DNA from: Collinsella aerofaciens
Lineage (GTDB): Bacteria > Actinomycetota > Coriobacteriia > Coriobacteriales > Coriobacteriaceae
DNA: 64,000 bases
Assembly: GCF_028207065.1 (NCBI RefSeq)
Contig: NZ_JAQLFP010000001.1
Coordinates: 40,077-104,076, forward strand
Reading direction: 5' to 3'
Shown: positions 18,740-28,394 of the stretch, one piece after another
How positions within the stretch are numbered: position 1 is the stretch's first letter
Layout of the letters: every line of letters begins with the position of its first letter
Program-made: the position numbers and the translations under genes
Notes under the pieces: generated by a model
The model's input: the letters and a program-made list of their open reading frames with translations, nothing else
What the model was told of the DNA's origin: nothing
Databases searched by the model: none

Positions 18740-19237
18740 ATGAACGGTTCGCATCTCGTTAAGATTTCCCGCCGCAGGGGAACCAAGTACACATTTACCA
18801 TCAAGCGGAACATCACTATTGTGCGTGGCGATAGCGGCACGGGTAAGACGACACTGTTTGACATGGTCGCAGGCTACATGCGAACGGGCGAGCAGTCGGG
18901 CGTTTCCTTGCAATGCGATTGTCCCTGTGTCGCCCTGACCGATTATGATTGGCGAAACCAGCTTTCGTCCGTTCATGACTCGATTGTATTTGTCGATGAG
19001 GGCTTAAAAGAGATCCATTCTGATGAGTTTGCCCATCATGTGCTGTATTTCTCGAATTATTTCGTGCTGATCTCAAGGGCTGATTTCCCCAATCTTCCGT
19101 ATAGCGTGGATGAGATTTACAAGATTAAGACGAGCGGAAAATACCATTCTTTCGTCCCTGTTTATCAAGATCGCGGGAATCATCGTTATGCTATTTCCCG
19201 GTCGGTGCCAAAACAGGACATTACTTACGTGAAATAA
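18740..19237 (+). CDS. Small P-loop ATP-binding protein, partner of DUF4869-like protein
   Basis: 165 residues. A Walker A motif GDSGTGKTTL lies near residue 34, directly after a short beta-strand region (FTIKRNITIVR), and DSIVFVDEG near residue 80 is a candidate Walker B. After it come a strand FVLISRADFPNLPYSVDEIY and the end KTSGKYHSFVPVYQ. No ABC signature, no AAA arginine-finger motif and no membrane helix are visible, so it is much smaller than standard ABC or AAA proteins. The gene lies 9 bases after the DUF4869-like gene and shares its lower GC, so they are read as one operon and probably one complex. Function unknown. Confidence 0.7.
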   Translation: MNGSHLVKISRRRGTKYTFTIKRNITIVRGDSGTGKTTLFDMVAGYMRTGEQSGVSLQCDCPCVALTDYDWRNQLSSVHDSIVFVDEGLKEIHSDEFAHHVLYFSNYFVLISRADFPNLPYSVDEIYKIKTSGKYHSFVPVYQDRGNHRYAISRSVPKQDITYVK

Positions 19238-19356
19238 CTGGGGATTCGGTTTTTCACTACGACAAAGACTGCATTCCGGAGGCGTTTTGTACAGGAGGTA
19301 ATTCTGCGAAGGTTATGGCTCTTATCGCATGCCGAAATGTCCGATAGTTTTGTTGA

Positions 19357-20442
<1,086 letters not shown>

Positions 20443-20472
20443 GCCCGGATTCCCGGACGTTTACCTTTTCGA

Positions 20473-20529
20473 GCGCCCCTCGCGGCGCCGCAGGGCATGG
20501 GGATGATCCTGCGGCACCGCGAGGGGCGC
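20473..20529. repeat. Long GC-rich inverted repeat between rfbB and rfbCD
   Basis: Arms 20473-20494 and 20508-20529 are 22 bases each with one mismatch, around a 13-base loop. No T-run follows on either strand. The fused rfbCD start lies 25 bases downstream. It could be an mRNA-stabilising element, a REP-like repeat or a translation-control hairpin. Confidence 0.75.
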
Positions 20530-20554
20530 CCGCAACACGATTGGAATTAACCAC

Positions 20555-22009
20555 ATGGCTGACATCGAATTCGAGAAGGACCTGAAGGTCGCGGAGACCG
20601 GCATCGAGGGCCTCAAGGTCGTCGACCTGGCCGTCCACGGCGACTCGCGCGGCTGGTTCAAGGAGAACTGGCAGCGCGCCAAGATGTGCGCGCTCGGCAT
20701 CCCCGATCTCAAGGTCGTCCAGAACAACATCTCCTACAACGACAGCCGCGGCGTCACCCGCGGCATCCACGCGGAGCCCTGGGACAAGTTCATCTCCGTG
20801 GCCCGCGGCTCGGTCTTCGGCGCATGGGTCGACCTGCGCGAGGGCAGCGCCACCTACGGGAAGGTGTTCACCTGCACGCTCGACCCGTCCAGGGCCATCT
20901 ACGTCCCGCGCGGCGTGGGCAACAGCTTCCAGGCGCTCGAGGACGGCACCGCCTACACCTACCTGGTGGACGCCCACTGGTCGCTGGAGCTCAAGAAGAC
21001 CTACACCTTCGTGAACCTCGCCGACCCCGAGCTCGCCATCGAGTGGCCGATCCCGCTGGAGGAGGCCACCGTCTCCGAGGCCGACCTCAACCACCCGATG
21101 CTCAAGGACGTCGTCCCGATGGCGCCGAAGCGCACCCTCGTCACCGGCTGCAACGGCCAGCTGGGCCATGCGGTGCGCGCGCTCGCCGAGGAGCGCGGCG
21201 TGGCGAAGGACTTCGACTTCTGCGACATCGACACCTTCGACATGTCCGACCCGGAGGCCTATTCGCAGTACGACTGGTCGCTCTACGGCACCGTGATCAA
21301 CTGCGGCGCCTACACGGCCGTGGACAGGGCGGAGACCCCCGAGGGCCGTGCCACCGCATGGAAGGCCAACGCGACGGGGCCGGCGCTGCTCGCCCGCACC
21401 TGCGCCGGGCACGGGATCACCCTCGTCCACGTGTCCAGCGACTACGTCTTCGACGGCACCGCCGAGGTCCACACGGAGGGCGAGCCGTTCTCCCCGCTGT
21501 CCGTCTACGGCCAGAGCAAGGCCGCCGGCGACATCGCCGTGGCCGGCTGCCCGCGCCACTACATCATGCGCTCCAGCTGGGTCATCGGCGAGGGCCACAA
21601 CTTCGTCAAGACCATGAAGGGGCTGTCCGACCGCGTCGCAGACCCCGAGGATAAGCTCACGCAGGTCACGGTCGTGGACGACCAGCTGGGCCGCCTGACT
21701 TTCACCCGCGACATGGCCGAGGCCATCTTCCACGTGCTGGGGGCGCACGCGCCCTACGGCACATATAACTGCACCGGCTCCGGCGCCGTGAGGTCCTGGG
21801 CGGACATCGCCCGCGCGGTCTTCGAGGCCGCCAACGGCAACGGGGAGAAGGTCGTGCCGGTACCGACCGCCGACTACTACGCCAAGGCCGAGGGCCCCAT
21901 CGCCCCGCGCCCGGTCCACTCCGCGCTCGACCTGTCCAAGCTTGAGGCCGCCGGCTTCCACATGCCCGACTGGGAAGAAGAGCTGAGGGAGTACCTCAAG
22001 ACGCTCTAG
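20555..22009 (+). CDS. rfbCD: Fused dTDP-4-dehydrorhamnose 3,5-epimerase / 4-reductase
   Basis: 484 residues. Residues 1-190 match RmlC: GDSRGWFKENWQRAKM, NNISYNDSRGVTRGIHAEPW with the catalytic-type His, and YVPRGVGNSFQAL. Residues ~195-484 match RmlD: RTLVTGCNGQLGHAVRAL, NCGAYTAVDRAE, VHVSSDYVFDG and SVYGQSKAAGD (Y-x3-K). One polypeptide therefore does the last two steps to dTDP-L-rhamnose. With rfbA and rfbB the four activities are complete. No break or frameshift is seen at the joint near residue 193. Confidence 0.93.
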   Translation: MADIEFEKDLKVAETGIEGLKVVDLAVHGDSRGWFKENWQRAKMCALGIPDLKVVQNNISYNDSRGVTRGIHAEPWDKFISVARGSVFGAWVDLREGSATYGKVFTCTLDPSRAIYVPRGVGNSFQALEDGTAYTYLVDAHWSLELKKTYTFVNLADPELAIEWPIPLEEATVSEADLNHPMLKDVVPMAPKRTLVTGCNGQLGHAVRALAEERGVAKDFDFCDIDTFDMSDPEAYSQYDWSLYGTVINCGAYTAVDRAETPEGRATAWKANATGPALLARTCAGHGITLVHVSSDYVFDGTAEVHTEGEPFSPLSVYGQSKAAGDIAVAGCPRHYIMRSSWVIGEGHNFVKTMKGLSDRVADPEDKLTQVTVVDDQLGRLTFTRDMAEAIFHVLGAHAPYGTYNCTGSGAVRSWADIARAVFEAANGNGEKVVPVPTADYYAKAEGPIAPRPVHSALDLSKLEAAGFHMPDWEEELREYLKTL

Positions 22010-22031
22010 CCACTATTAACTTTTCGAGCGT

Positions 22032-22061
22032 AAAAGCCGCCGCTTGTTAACGGCGGCTTTT
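22032..22061. terminator. Bidirectional intrinsic terminator
   Basis: Perfect 11-base arms 22032-22042 (AAAAGCCGCCG) and 22051-22061 (CGGCGGCTTTT) with an 8-base loop. It serves rfbCD on the plus strand, and overlaps the stop codon of the convergent YfhO-like gene. Confidence 0.85.
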
Positions 22062-24458
22062 CTTATGCCTGGTGAATAGCCCCGCTGCAACAAGGGCGGC
22101 GGCGGTCGCCAGACTCACTGCAAGCCCCGCAAGGGCGCCCGGAGTCTTGTAGGTCATCACGATCCTATTCGCGCCTTTCTGCATGTTCAGGGATGACAAG
22201 CCCTTATCGGCGGCGGGCGTTAGTTCTGCGGCGGCTCCGTTTACCGTTACGTTCCAGCCCTCATCGTACGGAACGCTCAGCAGCAGGTTGCCGTCATCCT
22301 TGACGGTATACTCGCCTTCGATCCTTCCGTCCTTAAAAACCGTCGGAATAAACTCGTTCGTCTTAAGCTCGCTAATAATCTGCTCGAAAACGTCCAGATT
22401 GAGGGCGTAAAAGACCGGCTCGTTGTCTTGGGGCATGTCTGTATAGCCCTCCGCGACTCCGATTGACACCGTATGCTGGCTCGGGGCGTCCGATGCATCC
22501 GCAATCTGGCGGATATTATTGTCGAATCTCCAGGCCTCGTTTTCGATCGTTCGCTGGTCGATGGTAAGGGTGACGGGCCAATAACTGCCGGCAGTCGTAT
22601 CTTTGTTGATGTAGAGATATCCGATGGAGCTTGCCGGTACAGTAACGCTCCATTGCTTTATGCTATCGCTATTCTCAGTGCTCGTGGCCTCGATCTTGGT
22701 ATAGAGCTTGACCTCGCGGCCTAGGATTTTGCTGTAGAGTTCGTTTTGCTTTTCGAAGGGGTTCTCGCTCTTCAGCGTGCTGTTTTGGATATCGCTTGAG
22801 GCTGCGACGCCAATGCTGAGCGCATAGGGGTTCTCGTACACTGCGCTTGTGGAGTCGGCCTGATTCATCTTGGCTAAAACGTATCCCGCAGGCGCGTTCT
22901 CGGCAATGGCGTACTTAACTCCCAGCAGGGCATCGACGGCAAGAATGGGTTCGGCATAACGGGTCGAAAACTCGCCGACGCTGCTGTATCCAAGGGAGTT
23001 GAGCAGTGCGATGGCCTGCGGGTTGTTGGCAGACGAATACGAAGACAACTGGTTGTACCCAAGCGCCAGGCCTTCGTTGAGGGCGGCGCTGTCGACGCGT
23101 GTGGTCGTGCGGTCAATGCGATAGAACGACGCCGAAGTCTGGTCTTGAATGGCCGTGATCGTGTCGGTTACGGTGGTGACATAGGTGCTGTTGGCTTCTT
23201 CGGAATAGCCTACGTACAGCTGATTCCAAATGACATGGGCGTTGGCAAACAACTCAATGGCGGTTAGTGCCAGGAGGGGCATGATGACGACGGGGCGATA
23301 GGCTTGACGCAATTTGGGCTGGTTTTTGAGCGGCTGCAGCGCGTATCCTGCGGTCCACAGCGTAAAGAAGCTCAGCAAAAAAGCCGTGCGCGAGTAGAAG
23401 CCGTTGGGAACGCGCATGCCGCACCAGATGTACTCGAGCGGGCTCAAAGCGGAGCTTGCGACCAGGATTATCGTGACGACGAGTGTTGCGATGCGCGTCT
23501 TGATTGAAACCGTGCGGTTAACCAGCAGGCTCACCGCAAGCAGCATCATGATGATGCCGCAATAGAACTGAGGTGTACTTTCGTTGCTTACCCACATGCA
23601 GGGAAGAAAGCCCCTGATGAGCGACTTGAGGTTGGTTTTAAGTAGGGGGCCGAGTGCTAGAACGGGACCGCCCTTGGACATGGCAAGGATGGTCGGCAAA
23701 AAGGTCCAAGCGGACAGAAGCAGTCCGAGCGCGATAGCCCCGGCGAATCGCAGGGCCCGATCGAGCATGAGCTTCCAGCTAAAACCTTCTTCTGCAACAT
23801 AATCGACAAATTCGACCAATACGAAGATGCAGAGGAACAGGATGCTGATGTAGGCCGTATACCAGCAGAACATGACATTGAGCGCCGTTGCGATGACGAG
23901 GCGGATCATGCGCTGCTTGCGGATGAGCTCGTAGCATCCGTAGGCGCAGATGGGCAGCAGGATGAGGCAATCGATCCAGAGCGGGTTGCGTAGGTTGCTG
24001 ATGGTCCAGCTGCAAAACGTGAACGAGAGGGAAAGCAGGAATGCTGCGGGCTTGGGTAGGTCAAAGCGCTTTTGCACATACCAAGCGCTGCTGATGTGGA
24101 TGCAGCCCAGTTTGAGCGCGGAGATAGCAAACGCGAAGAGCGTTAGCTTGTCTGCGGGAAACAGCGCGCAGAGCAGGTTGAAGGGGCTGGCGAGGTAGTA
24201 GCTATAGAGCCCCCATGTGTTCATGCCGAGTCCTTGCGAGAAGGAATAGCGAAGGCTTGCCTCGCCTAAAAGGACGCGCCGGAACCAAGCAAAGAAGTCG
24301 ATGTATTGGTATTTGAGATCGTTGGTGAGAAACGAGTTGTCGCCAAAGGGGTAGACATGCCCTGCCACTGCAAGTGCGACAAAGAGTGCGCCGGAAAATG
24401 CGAAGCAGGCGGCGTAGAACGCCACATTCTTGAGCGTGAATCTATTGGACCGTGTCAT
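22047..24458 (-). CDS. YfhO-like large membrane glycosyltransferase-family protein
   Basis: 803 residues from ATG 24458 (MTRSNRFTLKN), which overlaps the upstream GT2 gene by 17 bases; longer in-frame extensions run inside that gene. The N-terminal ~450 residues hold about a dozen hydrophobic helices with the loop GDNSFLTNDLKYQYIDF, typical of YfhO. The C-terminal ~330 residues form an extracytoplasmic region with a last helix near the C-terminus and a basic tail HKKSRR. YfhO proteins are GT-C-like and are linked to glycosylation of wall polymers. With the two GT2 genes upstream it may transfer a sugar from an undecaprenyl carrier outside the cell (inference). Confidence 0.8.
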   Translation of the reverse strand: MTRSNRFTLKNVAFYAACFAFSGALFVALAVAGHVYPFGDNSFLTNDLKYQYIDFFAWFRRVLLGEASLRYSFSQGLGMNTWGLYSYYLASPFNLLCALFPADKLTLFAFAISALKLGCIHISSAWYVQKRFDLPKPAAFLLSLSFTFCSWTISNLRNPLWIDCLILLPICAYGCYELIRKQRMIRLVIATALNVMFCWYTAYISILFLCIFVLVEFVDYVAEEGFSWKLMLDRALRFAGAIALGLLLSAWTFLPTILAMSKGGPVLALGPLLKTNLKSLIRGFLPCMWVSNESTPQFYCGIIMMLLAVSLLVNRTVSIKTRIATLVVTIILVASSALSPLEYIWCGMRVPNGFYSRTAFLLSFFTLWTAGYALQPLKNQPKLRQAYRPVVIMPLLALTAIELFANAHVIWNQLYVGYSEEANSTYVTTVTDTITAIQDQTSASFYRIDRTTTRVDSAALNEGLALGYNQLSSYSSANNPQAIALLNSLGYSSVGEFSTRYAEPILAVDALLGVKYAIAENAPAGYVLAKMNQADSTSAVYENPYALSIGVAASSDIQNSTLKSENPFEKQNELYSKILGREVKLYTKIEATSTENSDSIKQWSVTVPASSIGYLYINKDTTAGSYWPVTLTIDQRTIENEAWRFDNNIRQIADASDAPSQHTVSIGVAEGYTDMPQDNEPVFYALNLDVFEQIISELKTNEFIPTVFKDGRIEGEYTVKDDGNLLLSVPYDEGWNVTVNGAAAELTPAADKGLSSLNMQKGANRIVMTYKTPGALAGLAVSLATAAALVAAGLFTRHKKSRR

Positions 24459-25410
24459 TAGAATCCTCGTTGGACTCGCGAACGATATAGATGGGGCGGC
24501 GCTTGGCCTCCAAGTAGGCTTTTGCCAGGTACTCGCCAATGATTCCCAGGCACAGAAGTTGCATACCGCCAAACATCGTTATGAGGCAGGCGAGGGACGG
24601 CCATCCACCGACGGGATCACCCCAAACAAGCGTTTTGACCAAGATGACGATAAATCCCAAGATGGCGATGAAACAGAAGACGATACCCGTGAGGGCGGCG
24701 AGGGAGAGCGGCGCCGTGGAAAACGCGACGATGCCGTCGATGGAATAGAGGAGCAGCGACCAAAAGCTCCATTTGGTCTCGCCGGCCACGCGGTTGACGT
24801 TTACATAGGGGAGCCATTTGGTTTTGAAGCCCACCCAGCCGTAAATGCCCTTGGAAAATCGGTTGTATTCGCCCATGGAGATGATGGCGTTGACCATAGG
24901 TCGCTTCATGAGCCTAAAATCGCGTGCTCCGTCGACGATGTCGGCCTTGGAAATGCGGTTGATGATCTTGTAGAACATACGGGCGCAGAACGACCTGATG
25001 GGAGGCTCGCCTTCGCGGGTGGTCCTACGTGTGGCGACGTTGTCGTAGTCTTCGGTTTGCAAGATCTCGTACATCTGCGGCAGGAGTGAGGGCGGGTCCT
25101 GCATGTCGGCATCCATGGTGGCGACATAGTCGCCCTTTGCGTGCTGGAGTCCGGCGAGTAGTGCCGCCTCCTTGCCAAAGTTGCGCGAGAAAGAGTGCCA
25201 GCGGATGGCGTATGGATGCGCCGCCGCAGCTTCTGCCTTCATGACGGCGAGCGTTTTGTCTGCCGAGCCATCGTCGATGAGGACGGCTTCAAAGGAAATG
25301 CCGGGGTCTTGCCGGGTCATGATGCGAACGACGCCATCGAGCTCTTTGAGAAAGATCGGAAGTGATTCCTGCTCGTTGTAACACGGCACGACGATGGAGA
25401 TGAGCGGCAT
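24442..25410 (-). CDS. GtrB-like glycosyltransferase family 2 with membrane anchor
   Basis: 322 residues. N-terminal GT-A domain: ISIVVPCYNEQESLPIFL, EAVLIDDGSADKT, VATMDADMQDPP. Two C-terminal membrane helices (AALTGIVFCFIAILGFIVI and CLITMFGGMQLLCLGIIGE) mark the polyprenyl-phosphate glycosyltransferase (GtrB/YkcC) class. It most likely loads glucose or another hexose onto undecaprenyl phosphate. The order GT2, GT2, YfhO on the minus strand, with 5 bases and then an overlap between genes, indicates one operon. Confidence 0.85.
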   Translation of the reverse strand: MPLISIVVPCYNEQESLPIFLKELDGVVRIMTRQDPGISFEAVLIDDGSADKTLAVMKAEAAAAHPYAIRWHSFSRNFGKEAALLAGLQHAKGDYVATMDADMQDPPSLLPQMYEILQTEDYDNVATRRTTREGEPPIRSFCARMFYKIINRISKADIVDGARDFRLMKRPMVNAIISMGEYNRFSKGIYGWVGFKTKWLPYVNVNRVAGETKWSFWSLLLYSIDGIVAFSTAPLSLAALTGIVFCFIAILGFIVILVKTLVWGDPVGGWPSLACLITMFGGMQLLCLGIIGEYLAKAYLEAKRRPIYIVRESNEDSNDTVQ

Positions 25411-25415
25411 GTGAC

Positions 25416-26378
25416 TTACCTCTCGTTTTTATTTGCGCTGGAGGGAATGCTGCAGCCATATGTGTTATACACGTTGACCTCCCACTGTTTACGCTCAACC
25501 TTTGCAACGGAATCAAGGATAAGCCCCGTCGCGAGACTCAGGCCACAAAGGAACATGAAAGATGCGGCGAGCATTGCGGTGGGGAAGCGGGGGACGAGAC
25601 CGGTCTGGAAATATTCGACGACGATGGGGATGCCCAGGGCGAGGCCGATAATCGCAAACAGAAGCGCGACCAGGCTGAAGAATTTGAGCGGACGGTAGTC
25701 CTTGAACAGCGTGCCGATCATCGCAACGACTTTAATGCCGTCGCTCACGGTATTGAGCTTGGACTCAGAGCCTTCCGGACGGTCGCGGTACTCGATGGGC
25801 ACATCTTTTATGCGCCAGCGGTGGTCGACGGCGTGGATCGAGAGCTCGGTTTCAATCTGGAAACCCTCGGAAAGCACAGGGAAGGTTTTAACGAACGGGC
25901 GGCTCATGGCGCGGTAGCCGGTCATGACGTCATCGAAGCTGTAGCCATAGATCCACTTGATCATGGCGCGAACTAGGTTGTTGCCAAAGCCGTGGAAAGC
26001 ACGCTTGTTTTCCTCGGCGTAGGTGCCGTTGGAAAGGCGGTCGCCTACGGTCATGTCGGCCGCGCCGTTAAGGATGGGCTCGCAGAGGGCTTTGGCCGCC
26101 TCGGCGGGATAGGTGTCGTCGCCGTCGACCATCAGGTAGCAATCGGCGTCGATGTCGCGAAACATCTGGCGGCACACGTTGCCCTTTCCCTGGCGGGGCT
26201 CAAAGCGGACCGTGGCGCCGTGCTCGGTAGCGATGCGTGAGGTATCGTCCGACGAGTTGTTGTCATAGACATAGACCGTCGCTTGCGGAAGCTCGCGGTG
26301 AAAGTCGTCGATGACTTTTCCGATGGTGACTGCCTCGTTGTAACAGGGGATAATAACGGCAATCGTTTGCTCGGCCAT
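25416..26378 (-). CDS. Polyprenyl-phosphate glycosyltransferase, family 2
   Basis: 320 residues from ATG 26378 (MAEQTIAV), with AAAGGA upstream on the minus strand; a longer frame to 26588 runs into the divergent gene and is rejected. IAVIIPCYNEAVTIGKVIDD, VYVYDNNSSDDT and YLMVDGDDTYPA mark the catalytic domain. Two helices near the C-terminus (FFSLVALLFAIIGLALGIP; FMFLCGLSLATGLI) anchor it in the membrane. It is the first gene of the GT2-GT2-YfhO operon. Its start codon overlaps an in-frame ATG (26377) of the divergent DUF6020-like gene. Confidence 0.85.
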   Translation of the reverse strand: MAEQTIAVIIPCYNEAVTIGKVIDDFHRELPQATVYVYDNNSSDDTSRIATEHGATVRFEPRQGKGNVCRQMFRDIDADCYLMVDGDDTYPAEAAKALCEPILNGAADMTVGDRLSNGTYAEENKRAFHGFGNNLVRAMIKWIYGYSFDDVMTGYRAMSRPFVKTFPVLSEGFQIETELSIHAVDHRWRIKDVPIEYRDRPEGSESKLNTVSDGIKVVAMIGTLFKDYRPLKFFSLVALLFAIIGLALGIPIVVEYFQTGLVPRFPTAMLAASFMFLCGLSLATGLILDSVAKVERKQWEVNVYNTYGCSIPSSANKNER

Positions 26379-26427
26379 GAAGGTTCCTTTGGTCGCGTAC
26401 AATCGAATCGTTTGTTTCGTGGTTAGG

Positions 26428-28305
26428 ATGGGCGCATTGATTCGAGAGTTCAGGTTATTAGATGTGACACGTGCTGTTTTGCTGTTTGCAGCAAGCATCG
26501 CTACGGTGACGTATTGTAGTGGTTCCTTCGACCTGTTTCCATCAGTCTTGGCATGTGTTGCGATAATCGCATCATTGGTTAATTTCAATAAGTTTGCGTG
26601 CAGGGATTTTGCATTTCCGTCGGTTGTTGGTAGAGCTTGCTGCTTAGTGATTTCCCTTGTATTTTCGTTTGTTCTTGTGCTGGGAGCGCATATTCGTGTG
26701 ACTGAACCGGTGATTGCCGGCGGGATTTACGAGAACTATATTGAGCCATATTCCGCGCTTGATTTTGTTGCTTTTTGGGTGATGTCGGCGCTGGTCTTTT
26801 GGGTCTTGTCGGTGCTTGTTCAGCTGTCTTGTCGTTGCCGCTGCTGTGTTTTCTGCATTGACTCGCTGCGGACTAATGATGGAGACTCGTCCATTCGACT
26901 CCTATCTGTTGCGGTCCGTGCTCTAGTGATATTTCTTTTGTATCTCCCGTTCTTCCTGAGGTATTGTCCCGGTCTGTTTTTTTGGGACACCTTCTCGTCG
27001 TTTGCTCAGATTATGGGGTGGAACCCTTTGAGCAACCATCATCCGGTTGCATTCACCATGATGATGGCTGCTTGTATCAAAATTGCAGGCCTTATGGGGA
27101 TGAGTCCATCGGTGGGCGTTGCCTTGCTAACGGTGCTTCAGATGGCCTGTGCCGCCAGCACGTTTGGCTATCTTTCTATTTGGGTGACTTCCCGCTTGGG
27201 GGTCTCCTCTCGCTGGTCTTGGCTGCTCGTAGTCTATTTTGGCTTGTCACGGTATTGCGCTCTTTATTCTGTGGCGCTTTGGAAAGACCCGTTGTTTTCC
27301 TGTTGTCTTGTCTTGATGGTGACCATGCTTGCCGATGCCGTCACGGGAAAGGATTCCCGGTCGAGCGCGTTGCGTTTGCTCTTTTTTGGTGCCCTAGCGT
27401 TGGACGTTATGCTTCTACGGAATAACGGTTTGTATATTTGCGCTGCGCTATTCGTGGTGCTTGCGATAATTGTAGCTTTGGGCCGACTCGGCTGCATTGC
27501 CCCGATGAAACCTGCCTCTCGTTTGACCGTATCTCTTGGATTTGCGCTTGTCACATGCTTGGTTATTACGGGGCCCGTGTACTCGGCTCTGGGCGTTGTT
27601 CCATCGGAGGATGTTGAGTCAGTGGGTATTCCGCTTGCTCAGATGGCTCGCGTTGCCGCGCTCGATGGCGATATGTCCGAGTCCGACCGTTCTTATATGA
27701 ACGAGCTGCTCCCGCTTGATCGTTACAAGGAGGTTTATCACCCCAGTATTATCGATCCGCTTAAATGGAACGATGACTTTAATTCGGACCATTTAAAGGA
27801 TGGATTCTGGGCTCATTGGGTCTCGATGCTTTCGCGTAACCCTTCGATATACTTTGAGGCGTGGGAACTGCAGACGTTTGGTTTTTGGACCCCAAATGTA
27901 AAGGGTGCTGACGGTCTGCCTGAAAACTTTCTCATGGGCGTTCCGTATAACCTTGTGGCCGACGCAAAGGCTTCTACGGGAGTTACATTTCGCAACTTGC
28001 TTGCGCCCCTTGGCGATGATGTTGATGTGGCGCTTGGCCTGAGCGCTTGGTCTATTTCTGGCGCCGTTGTCTTTTGGTTGCTTATGTTTTCGGCAGTTCT
28101 TTTGGTATCGCGTGGGCGTTCGCGTTTCGCATTGCCGCTTTTGCCTTTTTTGCTGTTGTACGGAACACTCTTTATTGCGAGTCCTATTTGGTATTGGCCT
28201 CGTTATATCGTGGCTGCTCAATTTGGTTTTCCTGCCGTGCTTGTGGTTGTCGCTCGCGGCATGCTGTCTGGTGAAAGACGTTCCGAAAACGATGTTGTGG
28301 GATAG
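26428..28305 (+). CDS. DUF6020-like polytopic membrane protein
   Basis: 625 residues from ATG 26428; the frame is open back to 26377, which would overlap the divergent start codon. About twelve hydrophobic helices surround a segment RYCPGLFFWDTFSSFAQIM followed by PLSNHHPVAFTMM, which I associate with DUF6020 membrane proteins; these have a GT-C-like layout with an extracytoplasmic Asp and His pair. A role as a glycan polymerase or lipid-linked sugar transferase is possible but not shown. A large loop near residues 420-520 is extracytoplasmic by hydropathy. The ABC exporter genes follow after about 90 bases. Confidence 0.6.
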   Translation: MGALIREFRLLDVTRAVLLFAASIATVTYCSGSFDLFPSVLACVAIIASLVNFNKFACRDFAFPSVVGRACCLVISLVFSFVLVLGAHIRVTEPVIAGGIYENYIEPYSALDFVAFWVMSALVFWVLSVLVQLSCRCRCCVFCIDSLRTNDGDSSIRLLSVAVRALVIFLLYLPFFLRYCPGLFFWDTFSSFAQIMGWNPLSNHHPVAFTMMMAACIKIAGLMGMSPSVGVALLTVLQMACAASTFGYLSIWVTSRLGVSSRWSWLLVVYFGLSRYCALYSVALWKDPLFSCCLVLMVTMLADAVTGKDSRSSALRLLFFGALALDVMLLRNNGLYICAALFVVLAIIVALGRLGCIAPMKPASRLTVSLGFALVTCLVITGPVYSALGVVPSEDVESVGIPLAQMARVAALDGDMSESDRSYMNELLPLDRYKEVYHPSIIDPLKWNDDFNSDHLKDGFWAHWVSMLSRNPSIYFEAWELQTFGFWTPNVKGADGLPENFLMGVPYNLVADAKASTGVTFRNLLAPLGDDVDVALGLSAWSISGAVVFWLLMFSAVLLVSRGRSRFALPLLPFLLLYGTLFIASPIWYWPRYIVAAQFGFPAVLVVVARGMLSGERRSENDVVG

Positions 28306-28394
28306 TTTTCCAGTTTCGCAACGCCGCCTTATGGCGTTGAGGGCGGGTCTATACTGTTCGTTTGTCAACGATTACGAGTAAAGGAGTTGCATCC

